Source: Branchiostoma floridae (lineage: Eukaryota > Chordata > Leptocardii > Amphioxiformes > Branchiostomatidae). From it: 64,000 bases of DNA. The notes below the pieces were generated by a model. It made no database searches and was not told the origin of the DNA. It saw only the letters and a list, made by a program, of their open reading frames with translations. The stretch is taken from contig NC_049990.1 of NCBI RefSeq assembly GCF_000003815.2, positions 10,077,462 to 10,141,461 on the forward strand. Direction: 5' to 3'. Both the position numbers and the translations under genes were made by a program. Below are positions 1 through 11,700 of this stretch, piece by piece; the first letter of the stretch is position 1, and the number at the start of each line of letters is the position of its first letter.

Positions 1-1
1 C

Positions 2-202
2 CTGAAATCAGACCCCGATTCCGACAACATGTATGAAGTTATTCCCGAAGACGCTGCATATGCTGCATCGTCGTATGTTTTCGACGTACCTCAGTACGAT
101 ATGGTGGAGATTGAAAATAGTGGCGAAGTAGAAAAAGATGGTATCGGTAGTCACGATGAAATCGAGGACAGTGAAAATATCTATGAAAATGGTAATCACT
201 GA
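2..202 (+). CDS. C-terminal tail of a tyrosine-rich (probably receptor) protein, 5' part outside window
   Basis: An open frame enters from the left edge and runs 66 codons to TGA at 200-202. The tail is acidic and has spaced tyrosine motifs: YEVI (residue 11 of the visible part), YVFDV (25), YDMV (32) and IYENG (60-64). Such YxxI/V and YEN motifs are typical of cytoplasmic tails that bind SH2 domains or clathrin adaptors after phosphorylation, so I infer the end of a membrane receptor or adaptor. No folded domain is visible, so the family cannot be named. There is no stop in the frame back to base 2 and no acceptor site inside the visible part, so it is probably the last exon. Confidence 0.55.
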   Translation: MKSDPDSDNMYEVIPEDAAYAASSYVFDVPQYDMVEIENSGEVEKDGIGSHDEIEDSENIYENGNH

Positions 203-249
203 AAAGCGTGACAGGGCCTTAAATACACATATTACACGAAAGATCTTTA

Positions 250-540
250 TCTGTATGAATATACATTTATATTACACTGAATCTGCCACACCCAACCATT
301 GAATTTTATATCAAACTGAATCTGTGACACCCAACTATTCTATGTCATTATCATATCAAACTGAACCTGTCACACCAAACTATTCTATGTCATATCAAAC
401 TGAACCTGTCACACCAAACTATTCTATGTCATATCAAACTGAACCTGTCACACCAAACTATTCTATGTCATATCAAACTGAATCCGTCACACCCAACCAT
501 TGTATACTATATTAAACTGAATCCGTCACACCCAAATATT
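250..540. repeat. 39-bp minisatellite
   Basis: At least four near-identical 39-bp units (clearest between 330 and 500) with degenerate partial units on both sides. The unit contains the words CTATGTCATATCAAACTGAA and CCTGTCACACC. As 39 is a multiple of three, the array is open in one frame and mimics a repeat protein, but there is no start context or splice signal. It lies just after the stop codon of the upstream gene, so it may be in its 3' UTR. Confidence 0.85.
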
Positions 541-1024
541 GTATAAAGTATGTATATATAGCTGTAAGTTTTAGTGATGATACCCGTGCAAGTAGGACGA
601 AGTTCCACTGTACGAAAGTTCCAGGAACAAGTGCTTTTAAAAAAGCTGGCATTTTGCCAATGTTTGCGTGTGTGAACGTTTTTTTCTAGTTATTAGAATG
701 TCATATAAATAGAACAGAGTAACTAAACCTGATATTGGCGCATGGAGAGATTCACATATGTGCCTGAATCTAGATCTAGACGCCACCTGTTAAAATTTGC
801 GTGAACTGCAGCAAATTTCACTACACTGCCTGTTTTTGAGTGAGCTCTGTTGCGGGGCATTTTTAAGTTTTTTTTTTTTTTTTAATTTTTAAAAAATTAA
901 TTTTTATTTCTATTCGGCAAAAAAACGAAGCGGCGAATCCGTTAACCAAAGAAATAAATTGGTGTGGCCAAATGGATGTAAAAATTAGTATTTTAATGGA
1001 TGTAAAAAAGAAAAAAAAAAAAAA

Positions 1025-1097
1025 TCTACCTCCCCGGATTCGAACCGGGTGCATTGGTTTAGAATGCGTAAACTTTAACCACTGCGCCAGTGCGAAC
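1025..1097 (-). repeat. tRNA-derived module (pol III A and B boxes)
   Basis: Read on the minus strand, this has a perfect A box (TGGCGCAGTGG) and B box (GGTTCGAATCC). There is a 5-bp anticodon-like stem GCATT/AATGC closing a 7-nt loop with AAA in the anticodon position, and a CCCGG/CCGGG T stem. The acceptor ends do not pair well, and the same unit lies inside every complete copy of the composite repeat, so it is a tRNA-derived promoter module and not a functional tRNA gene. Confidence 0.8.
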
Positions 1098-1207
1098 ATG
1101 TTGGAAAAATGCTTGTTTTAACAGGCTTAGAAATGTTTGGCATGGATTGAACAGGTCCGTTCATCTCAACATCACTCCATCACAACGGCGACTATTCTGG
1201 CCTCAGA

Positions 1208-1235
1208 GCATTTTGCCGCTAAGGCGGCAAAATGC
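1208..1235. repeat. Terminal hairpin of composite repeat (copy 1)
   Basis: Perfect 12-bp arms GCATTTTGCCGC and GCGGCAAAATGC around a 4-base loop. The same position in other copies (21332, 25909, 29165 and a relative at 45389) also forms a perfect hairpin, in some cases from different arm sequences. Confidence 0.85.
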
Positions 1236-1527
1236 AAAAATGACTTTTTAACACCTCAACTCTGGGTTGATAACTTTGGTACATGACTATTGGTTTCTTT
1301 TACATGGTTTGACACCTTCATATGGTTCTTTCGGTGAAGATGACTGACTGTAGTAACCACTGGGAACCCAGGGTTCTATCCACTCTCTTTTGTTGGAATT
1401 CCATTTTTGACACAATAGGTCCTTTACTTTCTCATAGTTTGTAGACACTTGCCTTTCGTCACACTTTTATAATAGCAAGGAATGAAATATTTAGTGAAAT
1501 GCTGTGGCACTTGAATACAATAGCCTG

Positions 1528-1628
1528 TGTTCACACAATCTCTCGCTGGCTGGGGTTAATGACCCCCTCCCCCCTTAGGGCGGTGGGAATTGTATGACCG
1601 GCCGCTAGGGGCACGATTTTAGTCATGC
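1528..1628. repeat. Short dispersed repeat, second copy at 54857-54950
   Basis: Begins TAGCCTGTGTTCACACAATC and ends near TTAGTCATGCTA. The copy at 54857-54950 begins CTAGCCTGTGT and ends CAGGCTAG, giving short inverted termini. This fits a small non-autonomous DNA transposon or fold-back repeat. No coding potential. Confidence 0.6.
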
Positions 1629-3144
1629 TATTGAATACAACGGGTACTTGTGTTTTAATGATTTATATGAAAGTCCCTTTCTCTAAAACTCTCATCTGCA
1701 CTGTAGCATTAAACTAGAATTCGGGCACCTCATAAATCCACGTATTTAGAGCTTTTGTAAATTTTATGCAAATGACTTATACATTTACATGATTTATGCA
1801 TGGTGATGTTCATCATTGCCTAACTTACACATGTCACAATTATAATGAAGTCACAGATAAATGTGTTTGTGACAACTCATATTTCTTTTATCTTACTGAC
1901 TTTCAATGCAGCATGGACATTGTAGGCGTTGTGGCCATAGACATAGATGCACCTGTACATGTTATCAGCATTAAAATCAATACTAACTTCATTTCCTTGT
2001 CTTTATTCCATTTTGCGTAAACATAAATGATAGAAAGATCCATGAACTGGCATACAGTGTATTCATATATTTTAGGTTTATCATACTTGAAATTTGTATC
2101 ATCAATTAAGTCACAGTCTTTACAATATCCTCATTCAAATTTTGTAACCCTGTGTTTAGTGTAGCAACAAGTTAGCCAAATAAGGATCAAAGATTCATTT
2201 AGTAAGGTTCTTTTTAGCACAACCAAAACTAAAGCGTATTGGTTGTGCTAAAAAGAACCTTACTATATGAATAATTGCCAACCTGATGAAGTTATTCACG
2301 AAGGATCAAAGATGTTGAAAATCAAAGCATTTTGTAACGTTATATCCTATACACATGTAACATTCATCACTATTATTAGTACATGTCATGTATAGCTGCC
2401 CTAAACATCTTCAACTTTGTCCTAAAACAATCTTGATAGGTACTGTATGATTCTACATGAAACTTAAGCACAAAAGCAAAGCTATAAAAGAAGATATTGT
2501 ATTGGTGAGTTCATCATCCAGTCAATCATAAATACAGAAGTACACAAGTACATTTACTTCTGGACAAAAACCTCCAAAATGATGTGCTATCACTAGTATA
2601 CAGCCATATTTGTCCAGTATTTTCAAGTGTCAATGTTAAGCGAATCAATGTTAATCTTAAGCCACTTTCACGGCGTTTAAGTCATACAAACATCTTTTCA
2701 TTTCTACTTCTTATTGATAAAAATGCCATTCATCATATCTATCCTTTTCTACAGATTCAAGGCCCAATATGCTGAATAGTTACAAAGTGCAACATGCATT
2801 TCAACCTATAGAGTGGTGTTAACCATTAACCCTTAGCCTCTGAGCACCAAAGTACAACTACCTGTAAACACATGCATGTATTACATTGGGAAGTTGAAGG
2901 TTGAACAGGGCAATGCACCTGCATTACCAATACACAACATATTGTAATAAGGAAAACTCTAGTTAGTGAGTTCAACTGACAGCAGAGCATTTCTTCTCTA
3001 ACATTGACATTGCAATAATGTACAGCTAGTGGAGTTTTATTACAAAGCATGAAATATCTTTGTACAAGATAACAAGTCTTGCATTCAAAATAAGACATCA
3101 AAGATGAAAACAAAAAGTCAAAATTTTAGAAACTCAGACTTAGA
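1629..3144. other. Intergenic, no gene seen
   Basis: AT-rich spacer between the tail of the left-edge gene and the 3' end of the minus-strand Rag GTPase gene. The only clear structure is the 27-bp inverted repeat at 2200-2265. Short open frames here lack splice sites, family resemblance and coding-like composition. The right part may be 3' UTR of the Rag gene. Confidence 0.6.
2200..2265. repeat. Perfect 27-bp inverted repeat with 12-bp loop, flanked by 13-bp direct repeats
   Basis: Left arm 2200-2226 and right arm 2239-2265 are exact reverse complements (core GGTTCTTTTTAGCACAACC). The 13-mer AAGGATCAAAGAT occurs on both sides, at 2182-2194 and about 2300-2312. Looks like a small fold-back insertion. 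Confidence 0.8.
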
Positions 3145-3150
3145 TTTATT
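3145..3150 (-). terminator. Candidate poly(A) signal for the Rag GTPase gene
   Basis: TTTATT on the plus strand reads AATAAA on the minus strand, about 480 bases after the Rag GTPase stop codon. Position and sequence fit, but other A-rich candidates in the spacer cannot be excluded. Confidence 0.35.
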
Positions 3151-3630
3151 CAAAGAACATGATTTATCATAATCAATTAAGTTTGATAACTACCTAGTAA
3201 TATATGGCATTCTTTATGTTTTCGTGGCACTGCCAGACAAAAGATATTTAAATCTCACTCGATCCCCCTGCCTAGCCCTTCATACAAAATGTCTCCGCCC
3301 CTGAGGCATCGCCAAAAAGTAGAATGTTACTCTGAACCAGTGATATGGTAATGTGTGTTCAGGGTATACACGCTATACATTGTCGCTTTATTAGCTAATG
3401 GTGTCCACTTGTGTGGCTGTAACAGCGAAATGGCTACAACTGACACAGTGGTCGGAACATGGTGCATGTTATTTATAGGGTAACCAAAATGGTACTGGTC
3501 AACATCATTGAATTCTACCTCTCAAACACTTCATAACACACTGTATGGGTGAAAAATGTTCATATACACTGGGGGATCTTGCACTGTCTTTTGTACTTGG
3601 TTGTTGTTGTTGTGATTTTGTTGTTTCCCA

Positions 3631-6600
3631 TCACTTGAGTAGCATCTGAGCATTGTTGTACCCCTCCAGCTTTTCAAAATGCTTCCTGGCATTTTTTATG
3701 TTTATCAACATGGCGGCTGAGGCTGTTGGGCAACAGGAAAATAATCTCAATGTAATGACTAGAAGCTGTAACTGGGACTCTTTAATGTGTTATACTGTAA
3801 TACACATGAAAATGAGATGAAGGATACTTGAACTGTAATCTTTCATCTAAAAAGTCATTGTATTACACAACATAATGATTTAATTGTAAACAGACAAAAG
3901 GATGTGATTGATACATACTTCAGAGTCTAAGTAACAGCAAAATGATCTGATAAGTTTTACATAAAACTATTAAAAGACATGAAGTATTTATGATGTAAAA
4001 AGAGATGAACAGCCACGAAAACATTTCACCATTAACAGTTCAGTAGGACACATCAAACAGTAAAAAAACTGTATATTTGTAACATTGGAACGATGTTCCA
4101 GTTGCACATGTATAAAAGAATAATGGAATGAATGGATAAAGAAAGGAATACTCACGTATGCTTGTGTCGGACATGATGACCATCACGTAGGTGTTAGATG
4201 TGAAGATGTCGATGAAGGCCGCAAACGCTGAGTTACGAACCTCCATGCTCTGGAACGAAGCTGCCAACTTGCTGCAGATTTAACAAGAAATCAAAGATCT
4301 CCATGAAACAATTAGAGTTTTTGCAAATTTCTCCCTTTGTTCATTATTGTGAATTTCTAGAAAATTATGTCTAGGTATTTTCCTGCTTCCTTGTGAGATT
4401 TGGACTCAAGTCAAGCCTGCGGGAACAACTTTGGACCTGGGCCAAACCAGCCCTCCCCTCCTTTGATTAAGAATAGCAGGAACAAACATGCACACACCAA
4501 GACAAACAAACCAAAAACAATACCTTAGTTTTCATGGAGGTAACAATCAAACGTGGTCAGATATGTCTTAAACTGTAAAACCCCATGAAACATGAATCTA
4601 TGGACATCGTGGTTAGCTTTTTAGCTTGTAAATGTAGTAAGTTTTGTTGGAGAACTATTTGAACCTGAAATCTTACCTGCAACTCAACTTGAACTGCTTG
4701 ATGATGTTGGAGATCTTCTCAAACCTGTGGACGTCTCTGTGTGGCTTCCTCTGACAGTGGGAGATAACCTGCACACACAGGGAAAGGGTTACTCAGCCTT
4801 GCACTGACAACTAAGAAACCTGTTCAGTTCTGTTCTTTCTGTGTTTTGAAAGGCTAAATGAAAAACAGGATGCCCTGCATTTCAAGAACAAGCTGCTAAG
4901 GGACCCAAACTTTCATCAAGAGTTACCTGCCACTGAAAAATCAAGACCACAGAATGTCCAAGACTAAAGTTGCAGTACCAAGGTTAGACACCAGGAGGCC
5001 CAAATTTGACCTTGACCTTTTTGTCCACAACAAATACATCAGCCAAAACTATACTAACAACATACAGCAGCCACCCTAATACAAAAGTTGTTTGGTGTTA
5101 TGCTTTGGTCAGCATTTCACAAGGTACAAAGATAGATTGAAACATAATGCAAAATATCTTGCGCAAGCTGTTTCTTTCCATAGCAAAAAAAGTTTCTATG
5201 TCAGTGGTATAGACTGTATGTTGTTTTTCTCATATCATGTACTCTTGCACTCTTTTGTTTTTTCCTTTTCTTAGTTTTGCAGCAGCTATAGAAGTAGCTC
5301 TGATCTCTGAAAGCACTGACCAGGAATGTAGCCCTCTCAAACAGCAGCACTTCATCTGCATCAATAACTTCTGCAAAGTTCCTCAGGTTGGTCTCCAGCT
5401 GTTCTACATTGGGAATCAGTTGGTACACAATACTGGACCAGGCCTGCAATGTACAACAGTCACAATAGTCAATGGTTAGAAATTACTGTACATGTAAGCA
5501 AGTACTTGCATGCAAGCTTGTTTAAACAGTAGGCAGTTGGTGAACTCCTACAATGTAGAACATACAGTTTATCAGGACTTTACAGGTGTTGACAGTAGAT
5601 TACAAAGTTCTTCCCTACTATTAGATTCTTTCTATACTTAGTCTAACAAATCCTCAGCAGATTGGATATTGAAAACATGACAATTCAAGGAAATGAAATA
5701 TAACATTTTTTACAAAGTGCCAAGAAAAAAGAAAACAACTGACTTTTAAAAAATTAGCTTAAAAGAGTCTATGCTGGAAGATGCAGAAACTTGCCTTGTA
5801 TAGTGTCTCATCCCATATTGATGTTCTGAAGCATGTGCAGTCCAGTGGTTTAGACAGACGTCTCAAGTCTTCTTCTCTTTCTCTGAAGATCTAATGAAAG
5901 GAAAGAAGATGAGTTACATACCAAAGTTTCCTCAAGGTGTCAATACATGGAGCAGTTGGTCTCACCATGTATCTATATCTAAAATATCAAATGTAACAGA
6001 ATGTTCAGAATTTTTTCCTGCGCAGCAAAATTTGTCAGAATGACAGACCATAGACTTAAACTCCCAGCTACACACAATGTACACAAGATGAGACCTCACC
6101 AATTCCCTCTGGTCCTCCTGTACCAGGTCCATCTTGTGCACCAGACAGAAGATCTTGGCATCAGGCGAGTTCTGTAGGATAGCCTCCAGACAGGACTGGT
6201 AGTAGTGCATGTCCTTCTCCAGCTCACGACTCTCCACATCAAACACGTAGATCAGGACCTCCACGTTACGGAAGATGTTGTCTCTCTGACTCGCAAAGTA
6301 GTTCTCCATAAACGCCTCCTGACTGTTGAGGGAAATATTGCAGGCACAAGTTTGACACCTGTTCATTCAAACATGTACAACTTGAAATATATACATCTAT
6401 TTTTTCTGAACAACTGTACTGGGGGAAGTTACATTGTTTGCACCAGACAAGTCAATTTGCCTGTACAAATTATGTTGGTAAAAATCATCCTTTCAAATCA
6501 AAGTTTGCCTGTAATTTCCAAGACAAAAATTAGACTTCAGTTGCAGAAAAAGTTACAACTACCCTTTAACAAAGATGGGGGCATCACAAACTTTTGCAAC

Positions 6601-8408
6601 TTATGATCCACTGCTCAGTGAGTCACATGTTCTATCTCCATTACAAGACTCCACAGAACGCTCAACACAAACTCACCCTCCACAGTCCCATAGGTTCAGT
6701 ACCAAGTTGCCCAGGAAGCGAACATGAGAATGTTCAACATCAACTACAATGTAAAAGAAAAGACATTAGAGATTAGAAATCATGTACGAAACTTGGTTGC
6801 CATATGGCACAACATGTACACATTACACATCTGACATGACAGGAGAAAATGAACTGTTTTACCAACTTTTGATTGACAACACTAGTATGTACATTATAGT
6901 ACATTTGAACATGATTATATGTACTTATACAAGTATCGAGTATACTTATGATGATGATAATATAAGTGATTCTGGATTGGAAAAGAAGTACTCCATACAC
7001 TTAATACACCAACTGTTTCTTGTAGGTATAGGACTTACTAGACACCAGTTGCCTAACAAAAACATACATGCTAACATCATAGCTTACACTATCAATGGTA
7101 ACCATTGTAACACAGGGTCTAAATACTAGACATAAATGTAAACTTAGACTTACTTGTAGCCCCTAATCTCCTGGTGTCCCTTGCAATGTAGTTTGCAAAA
7201 ATGATGGAGCGCATACTGGTCTTTCCTGACCCACTCTTTCCCATTAACAGGACCTGGGAGGAAAAGCAAGATAAAAGCATGGTTAAAGACATCTAGATTA
7301 CTAGTACACAGCAAATCCTACTTTTTTTCTATAAGGGTGGCAGGTTCTTTAAAATGCTATAAGTTGTCCTAAAAGTAAAACTCGGGACCTTTATTTCTTG
7401 TCACAACTCAGATCCAAGTAACATCCCTGGGGAAGGTACTCATTGCCGCCCGATTCGAGTCAAGAGTGATGAAATTGTAGCCTGATTAAATCTCACTTAT
7501 AGCAGCCCGCCAAACATCCGCCGTCCCCCTAGTGGGGAGGGGCCAGTTACAGCCCTGGACAGCGGAGTTTGTGTTACACAGACTAATGAAATTGGTGCTA
7601 ACCTGAAAACCGTCCCTGTCACATATAAGCCATACTTTGTATCTTGTACAATTGTTGTGCAATAAAGTTATTATTATAAGCGAGGCTTGGGCGGTTGCCA
7701 CGGAATCGTTGTCCGATCAATTTTCGCCAAATGTGACAGGGGTATAAGGGCCCAACTGCCCCAACATCAAGAACTGTCGGGGATTCAAACTCAGCATGAC
7801 CGGTTCTGACTTCTGAGTCAACAAACCTAACCACAAGGCCACTGCCATAATGCCAATTTTTAGGGCCGACTTAAAGCCTTCAGATTTTCTTGTAGCAGAT
7901 GATGCAACATTTAGGCAATGTAGCTTTTTCGTAACAATTGATAGATACGACAGCAAAGTTTCTAGTGTCACATACACATCACCACAACACTCATCTCTAC
8001 GAGATAACGTTATTTTATACATTCTGTCCTAGATGTATTTTCACCGATGACCAATACCTAGAAAAATATAAAAATGGTTTTCTTGCAACATGATTTGACA
8101 TAATTTTTCGAAGTACAATGTTGGCATAGCTTATTACATTTTGTAGTTATATAACTTTCGTTGCTGTTCTTGCAGCATATCTTGATATTTACAAGCATTC
8201 AACGTTGTGTTGTTTACTTAGTGGTTACACCTGGGTTAAGGCCTGCCCCTACCGCCCGGTGAGCTACAGGTGTGACCTAACACGAACTTTGTCATAAACC
8301 TTGGATATGGGGAGGGGGGCAGTGATGTCATCATTCCACAGGAGAGAAGTCCATCAATAAAATGCTCAACCTGAAACAACACTACAAGAACTTTACCTTC
8401 TTCTTCAT
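3631..8408 (-). CDS. RRAGA/B: Ras-related GTP-binding protein RagA/RagB
   Basis: Small GTPase that pairs with RagC/D on the lysosome and recruits mTORC1 in response to amino acids (family knowledge). Nine coding exons, in transcript order: 8408-8397, 7253-7154, 6743-6677, 6322-6100, 5890-5795, 5443-5321, 4768-4677, 4271-4156, 3722-3631. The 921 nt close in frame to 306 aa (human RagA is 313). Visible motifs: P-loop GKSGSGKTS (residues 9-17), DCGGQ (57-61), HKMD (122-125), then the roadblock-type C-terminal half with [13 protein letters not shown] and the ending KHFEKLEG. The start is MKKK, chosen because it splices directly to VLLMGKSG; other Rag proteins also begin close to this P-loop. Exon 5 is followed by GCAAGT, a GC donor. 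The last about 10 residues differ from vertebrate Rags. RagA and RagB diverged in vertebrates, so a joint symbol is appropriate. Confidence 0.96.
7605..7850 (-). mobile_element. tRNA-derived SINE in Rag GTPase intron 1
   Basis: On the minus strand, starting near 7850, there is an A-box-like GGCCTTGTGGTTAGG and a B-box-like GAGTTTGAATCCC about 60 bases downstream. A non-tRNA body follows, ending in AT-rich TAATAATAACTTTATTGC, a tail of the kind shared with CR1-type LINEs. Differs in sequence from the tRNA-like module of the composite repeat. Confidence 0.5.
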
Positions 8409-9221
8409 CTTGTCTGTTGTCTCGGTCTCCTGTACGGCCTAGAAAATCTTTTTTCTTCGCGGAGAAAGTCACGGAGGTAAATTCTAGTGTCTTCCCCTCT
8501 GGCCTTGGTGGTCTGCCACGGTCCTGTGACGTATCATGTGATAGGTGGACTGGTCCACGTAACCTTAAATGTAGGGTCCAGCTATCTATTTTGCGTGGTT
8601 TTGAGGCATTTTGTGCGCTATTCTGGTGATATGGGATTCTTTTGTAGATTAAAAAAATAAGAAAAGTTTCTACAACTAAAAAAGGGTACAAATTTTAACA
8701 TAAATACTCGTCTAACAAAATGCATCTGGTTTGGTCATTAGAGCCTAGTGTGAAATACGAAATACCCCCTTGAAACTGAGTGGACTACGCCATACATTCT
8801 CGTGCTCAGGGTGCTTTTTCGTGAAATTCTGAAAGTGTCTTAATATGAGCAAAATACAAAAGTAAAGTACAAGATTATATAAGGCTAATATATGAATATT
8901 AGTGATATTCCATATGTCTACAAAAGTGTCGTTATATTGATGAAAAGTGTGCGAAGCAACATTTGAAATGCCTGGGAACGACGTTATGCAAATAAGGAAC
9001 CGATCGAGGAGTTCAAATTTTGCCCGCTTGGTGAAAAACAAAACAACGAGTCGTCTGTAGTGTCGATAGATGGCGTTTATCAACTATTTTTCAATTCGCA
9101 GTGGTTATAGAAAGCCATTTTAAGGTAAGAAACATTCCACAAAGTATCAATATCTTGGTTTTATGTTTAATTTGACAACAACTTAGACGTGCAAAATTAA
9201 GTGTTGAGTTGGGGAGGGGGG
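8409..9221. other. Upstream region of the Rag GTPase gene
   Basis: Region immediately 5' (minus strand) of the Rag start codon, presumably holding the 5' UTR and promoter. I see no convincing TATA box. The open frames on both strands overlap the UTR and lack family resemblance. Confidence 0.4.
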
Positions 9222-10840
9222 TTTGTTTGTTTGTTTGTTTGTTTATTAGGAATCTCCATTAGTTACATTGAACTATTCTTCCTGGAGTCCTTTACACACA
9301 ATGAATAAAATACATAACAACAAATTATACAGATAATGTTGATCAGACAACTAGCATAAATCAATCATTAACATTCTTAACTTATCATATTATGCAATAC
9401 ATTAAATTACTCATAACGTCAATCAATCAATTCATCATTATCCTCATTCAATTAACATAAACAAAAACATTATTATCATATCATATCATACATGTACATA
9501 ATATTATCATATATTAGATATTGTGGAGGTCAGAGGTCATGAAATATACAGATGGGACATAGTCAAGTTTACCACCATGAGCTGATAGGTGAGTTTTTAT
9601 GTCTTTGAGTTTTTGTCCAGGACCAGATTTTTACTTTGAATGCACGTGGATTTGAGGATGTAATGTGAATTGGTAGAGTGTTGTATGTTTTGATAGCTCT
9701 GTATAAGAAGGTTCGAGTAATGGCATTAGTTCTGGGTTTGGGTAGCAAGAATGCTCCTTTCTGTGCTAGTCTGGTGTTGTGAGAATGTGCGGTGTTAACT
9801 GTTTTTAAACGACTGAAAATGCATTTTGGCTGTTTTTCCTTTACAACTTTATGGAATATGTTGATAGTGCCTGTGAAAAGTCTTTCTTTTACTGAGGGCC
9901 AGTTTAACTGATTATGTAGTACGTCTAGGTTTGCGTCAAAACATGCACCTGTTGCCAGCCTAGCTGCTCTATTCTGGATAACTTGCAGTTTGTCTAGGTG
10001 TGTCTGAGGCGATGAGGACGTGAGTACTAAGCCGTAATCTAGGTGAGATAGGACCAAGGTCTGTATCACAGTTTTCAACAGGTTGGTAGTGAAGTATTCC
10101 TTATATTTCCTAATTGAAGCAAGAGCTCCTGCCATCTTCATCTTTGTTTTGTTTACTTGTAGAGCCCATGAGAGCTGCTGATCCACAGTGACACCTAGTA
10201 AGTCCGCCTGTTCCACCTGTGTAATGATTTTGCCTTCGATGGAAAGTTGTAGCTTCGGCTTCCTTTTTAGCCTATGTGGTGAACCCAAGACGATTGATTT
10301 TGTTTTGCCAATGTTGAGGATTAACTTGTTTGTCCTCACCCAATTCCATATCTTAGACAAGTCTGTCTGCAGCTTATTTTGTAATGCTGTAATGTCAGAA
10401 GCTGATGTGGATGGGGTGGAATCATCGGCATACATCACAACCACACTTTGGGTAGTTACCGTTGGCAGATCGTTTGTGAAAATACAGAAGAGAAGGGGAC
10501 CGAGGCAGCTGCCTTGGGGTACGCCACATTTTGTTTCAATGAATGATGAGTAGCTTCCATTCACAAACACGGCCTGTTTCCTGTTTTCTAGGTAGCTTCT
10601 TGTCCAGTTTATGGCAGATTGTGTAAAGCCATAACTTTGTAATTTGGCCAGACAGATCTCATGATTGATAACATCAAAAGCAGCACTAAAATCTAACAAA
10701 ACTGCTCCTACTAAGTTACCCTTGTCTATTTCTTCCAGCCAGTAGTCTGACATTTGTGTGAGCGCGCTAGAAGTGGAGTGGAAGCGCTTATACGCATGTT
10801 GATTACCGGAGAAAATATCATTTGAGTTGTTTGCCTAATT
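9222..10840 (-). mobile_element. 5'-truncated CR1/L2-like non-LTR retrotransposon
   Basis: Minus-strand LINE remnant made of the C-terminal half of a reverse transcriptase, an AT-rich 3' UTR and a 3' tail of tandem (AAAC)n, seen as TTTG repeats at 9222-9246. A short-repeat tail without poly(A) is typical of CR1/L2 elements. Upstream of the first ATG the frame continues at least to about 10840 with SGNQHAYKRFHSTSSAL, a conserved RT block, so the element is truncated inside the RT domain. Confidence 0.85.
9569..10840 (-). pseudogene. Reverse transcriptase fragment of a CR1/L2-like LINE
   Basis: Open frame of more than 394 codons with RT blocks in order: NQHAYKRFHST (palm entry), LLDFSAAFDVINHEI, GVPQGSCLGPLLF, MYADDS (catalytic YADD), LLGVTVDQQLSW, then the thumb/C-terminal region SHLDYGLVL and LQVIQNRAARLATG. 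No endonuclease domain, ORF1 or 5' end is present, so it cannot transpose by itself. The frame has no stops, suggesting a fairly recent insertion. It copies RNA into DNA by target-primed reverse transcription in intact relatives. An open frame at 10188-10553 on the plus strand is only its antisense shadow. Confidence 0.9.
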
Positions 10841-11005
10841 TCTGAAAATTTTAATATTCATATTCAACTCAAACTACTTGAAACTTACATATGGCTTCAG
10901 CCTAGAAAAAAAATGAAACGATGGCACTTCTATCCCATGTGCGCTTAAGTATGTTACTGGTTACTGTCAGAAAGAAGTGGTAGATTTTTGTGTTGAAAAA
11001 TAAGG

Positions 11006-11700
11006 TATCAGGACAACTCGGCACCTGGGACAACTCGTCCCCAGTCAATCAGGACAACTCGGCACCTAGCCCAGGACAACTCGTCCCCTAGTTTAGGACA
11101 TGTCGGCACCACATAATGACATATACATGAGTACATCATTTGTGTAATTTGGGCTCGTAAAACATTTTTACCAACTTTGGAGCTCTAGTCGATCTCATGA
11201 CTATGATTTTCACTTTGCCAGGCAGGTACTTTGAAAGTTTCATAGCGTCGGCAAACTTGGGTGTGCTATGTATGAGCAGAACCACTGTGACCTTATCGGC
11301 CTCGGCAGTCAGTTCACCCGAGTTGGCTCAGAGACTGCTGGGTTACATTATATTATATACTAGTAGGCTACATGACATTATGAAGCATACACTAAGCTTC
11401 TTGGTCTTTGTGAATGTTTCTGTATATTTCAAATAAAGCTTACTCGTATTTTGACTTTGAGTATAATTTTTGAGTGACGCTTCCGGTCCTATTCGTGGAC
11501 ATAAAGTTCAATTAAAGAATAAAATGAAAGTGTCCAAATTTCTTTCATGGCTTTATATTATCTATAGATACCCAAATTGGGGTAATTTTGTTGCTCGGAA
11601 ATGTCCAAAACTAAGGTGCCGAGTTGACCTGCGCTGGGTGCCGAGTTGTCCTGATTGGTCAGGGGCCCAGTCGTCCCAGGTGCCGAGTTGTCTCGGAATC
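11006..11700. mobile_element. DNA element with about 85-bp imperfect terminal inverted repeats
   Basis: The left end (11010-11105) and right end (11610-11695) are inverted copies. Each is made of internal repeats of GGACAACTCGGCACC alternating with GGACAACTCGTCCC. The interior has no transposase. The ends look like a MITE or fold-back element; I could not fix the target-site duplication, so the superfamily is open. Confidence 0.7.

Larger units (their letters stand above)
620..1240 (-). mobile_element. Composite non-autonomous repeat with internal tRNA-like module (copy 1)
   Basis: A repeat of about 620 bp that recurs in inverse orientation at 21332-21925 and in rearranged form at 25853-26110 and 27411-28195. 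Order on the plus strand: an end module (AACAAGTGCTTTTAAAAAAG, 626-690); a unique module (CTAGTTATTAG to TGTTGCGGGGC); a stretch like one end of a Harbinger-type MITE (AATTGGTGTGGCC near 957); an A-rich tract; a tRNA-like module on the minus strand (1025-1097); a conserved segment (AACAGGTCCGTTCATC); and a 28-bp hairpin (1208-1235). It encodes no protein. The pol III-type boxes suggest SINE ancestry for part of it. Confidence 0.8.

Noticed and set aside
324-515. 63-aa repeat protein TPNYSMSYQTEPV
   Set aside because: Produced by a 39-bp minisatellite; no promoter, splice or conserved context.
8236-8691. 151-aa minus-strand frame across the Rag start codon
   Set aside because: It is out of frame with MKKKVLLMGK and overlaps the splice donor; explained by the 5' UTR.
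9222-9246. (TTTG)n as an independent microsatellite
   Set aside because: It is the 3' tail of the minus-strand LINE, as expected for CR1/L2-like elements.
10188-10553. Plus-strand 121-aa frame
   Set aside because: Antisense shadow of the LINE reverse transcriptase.
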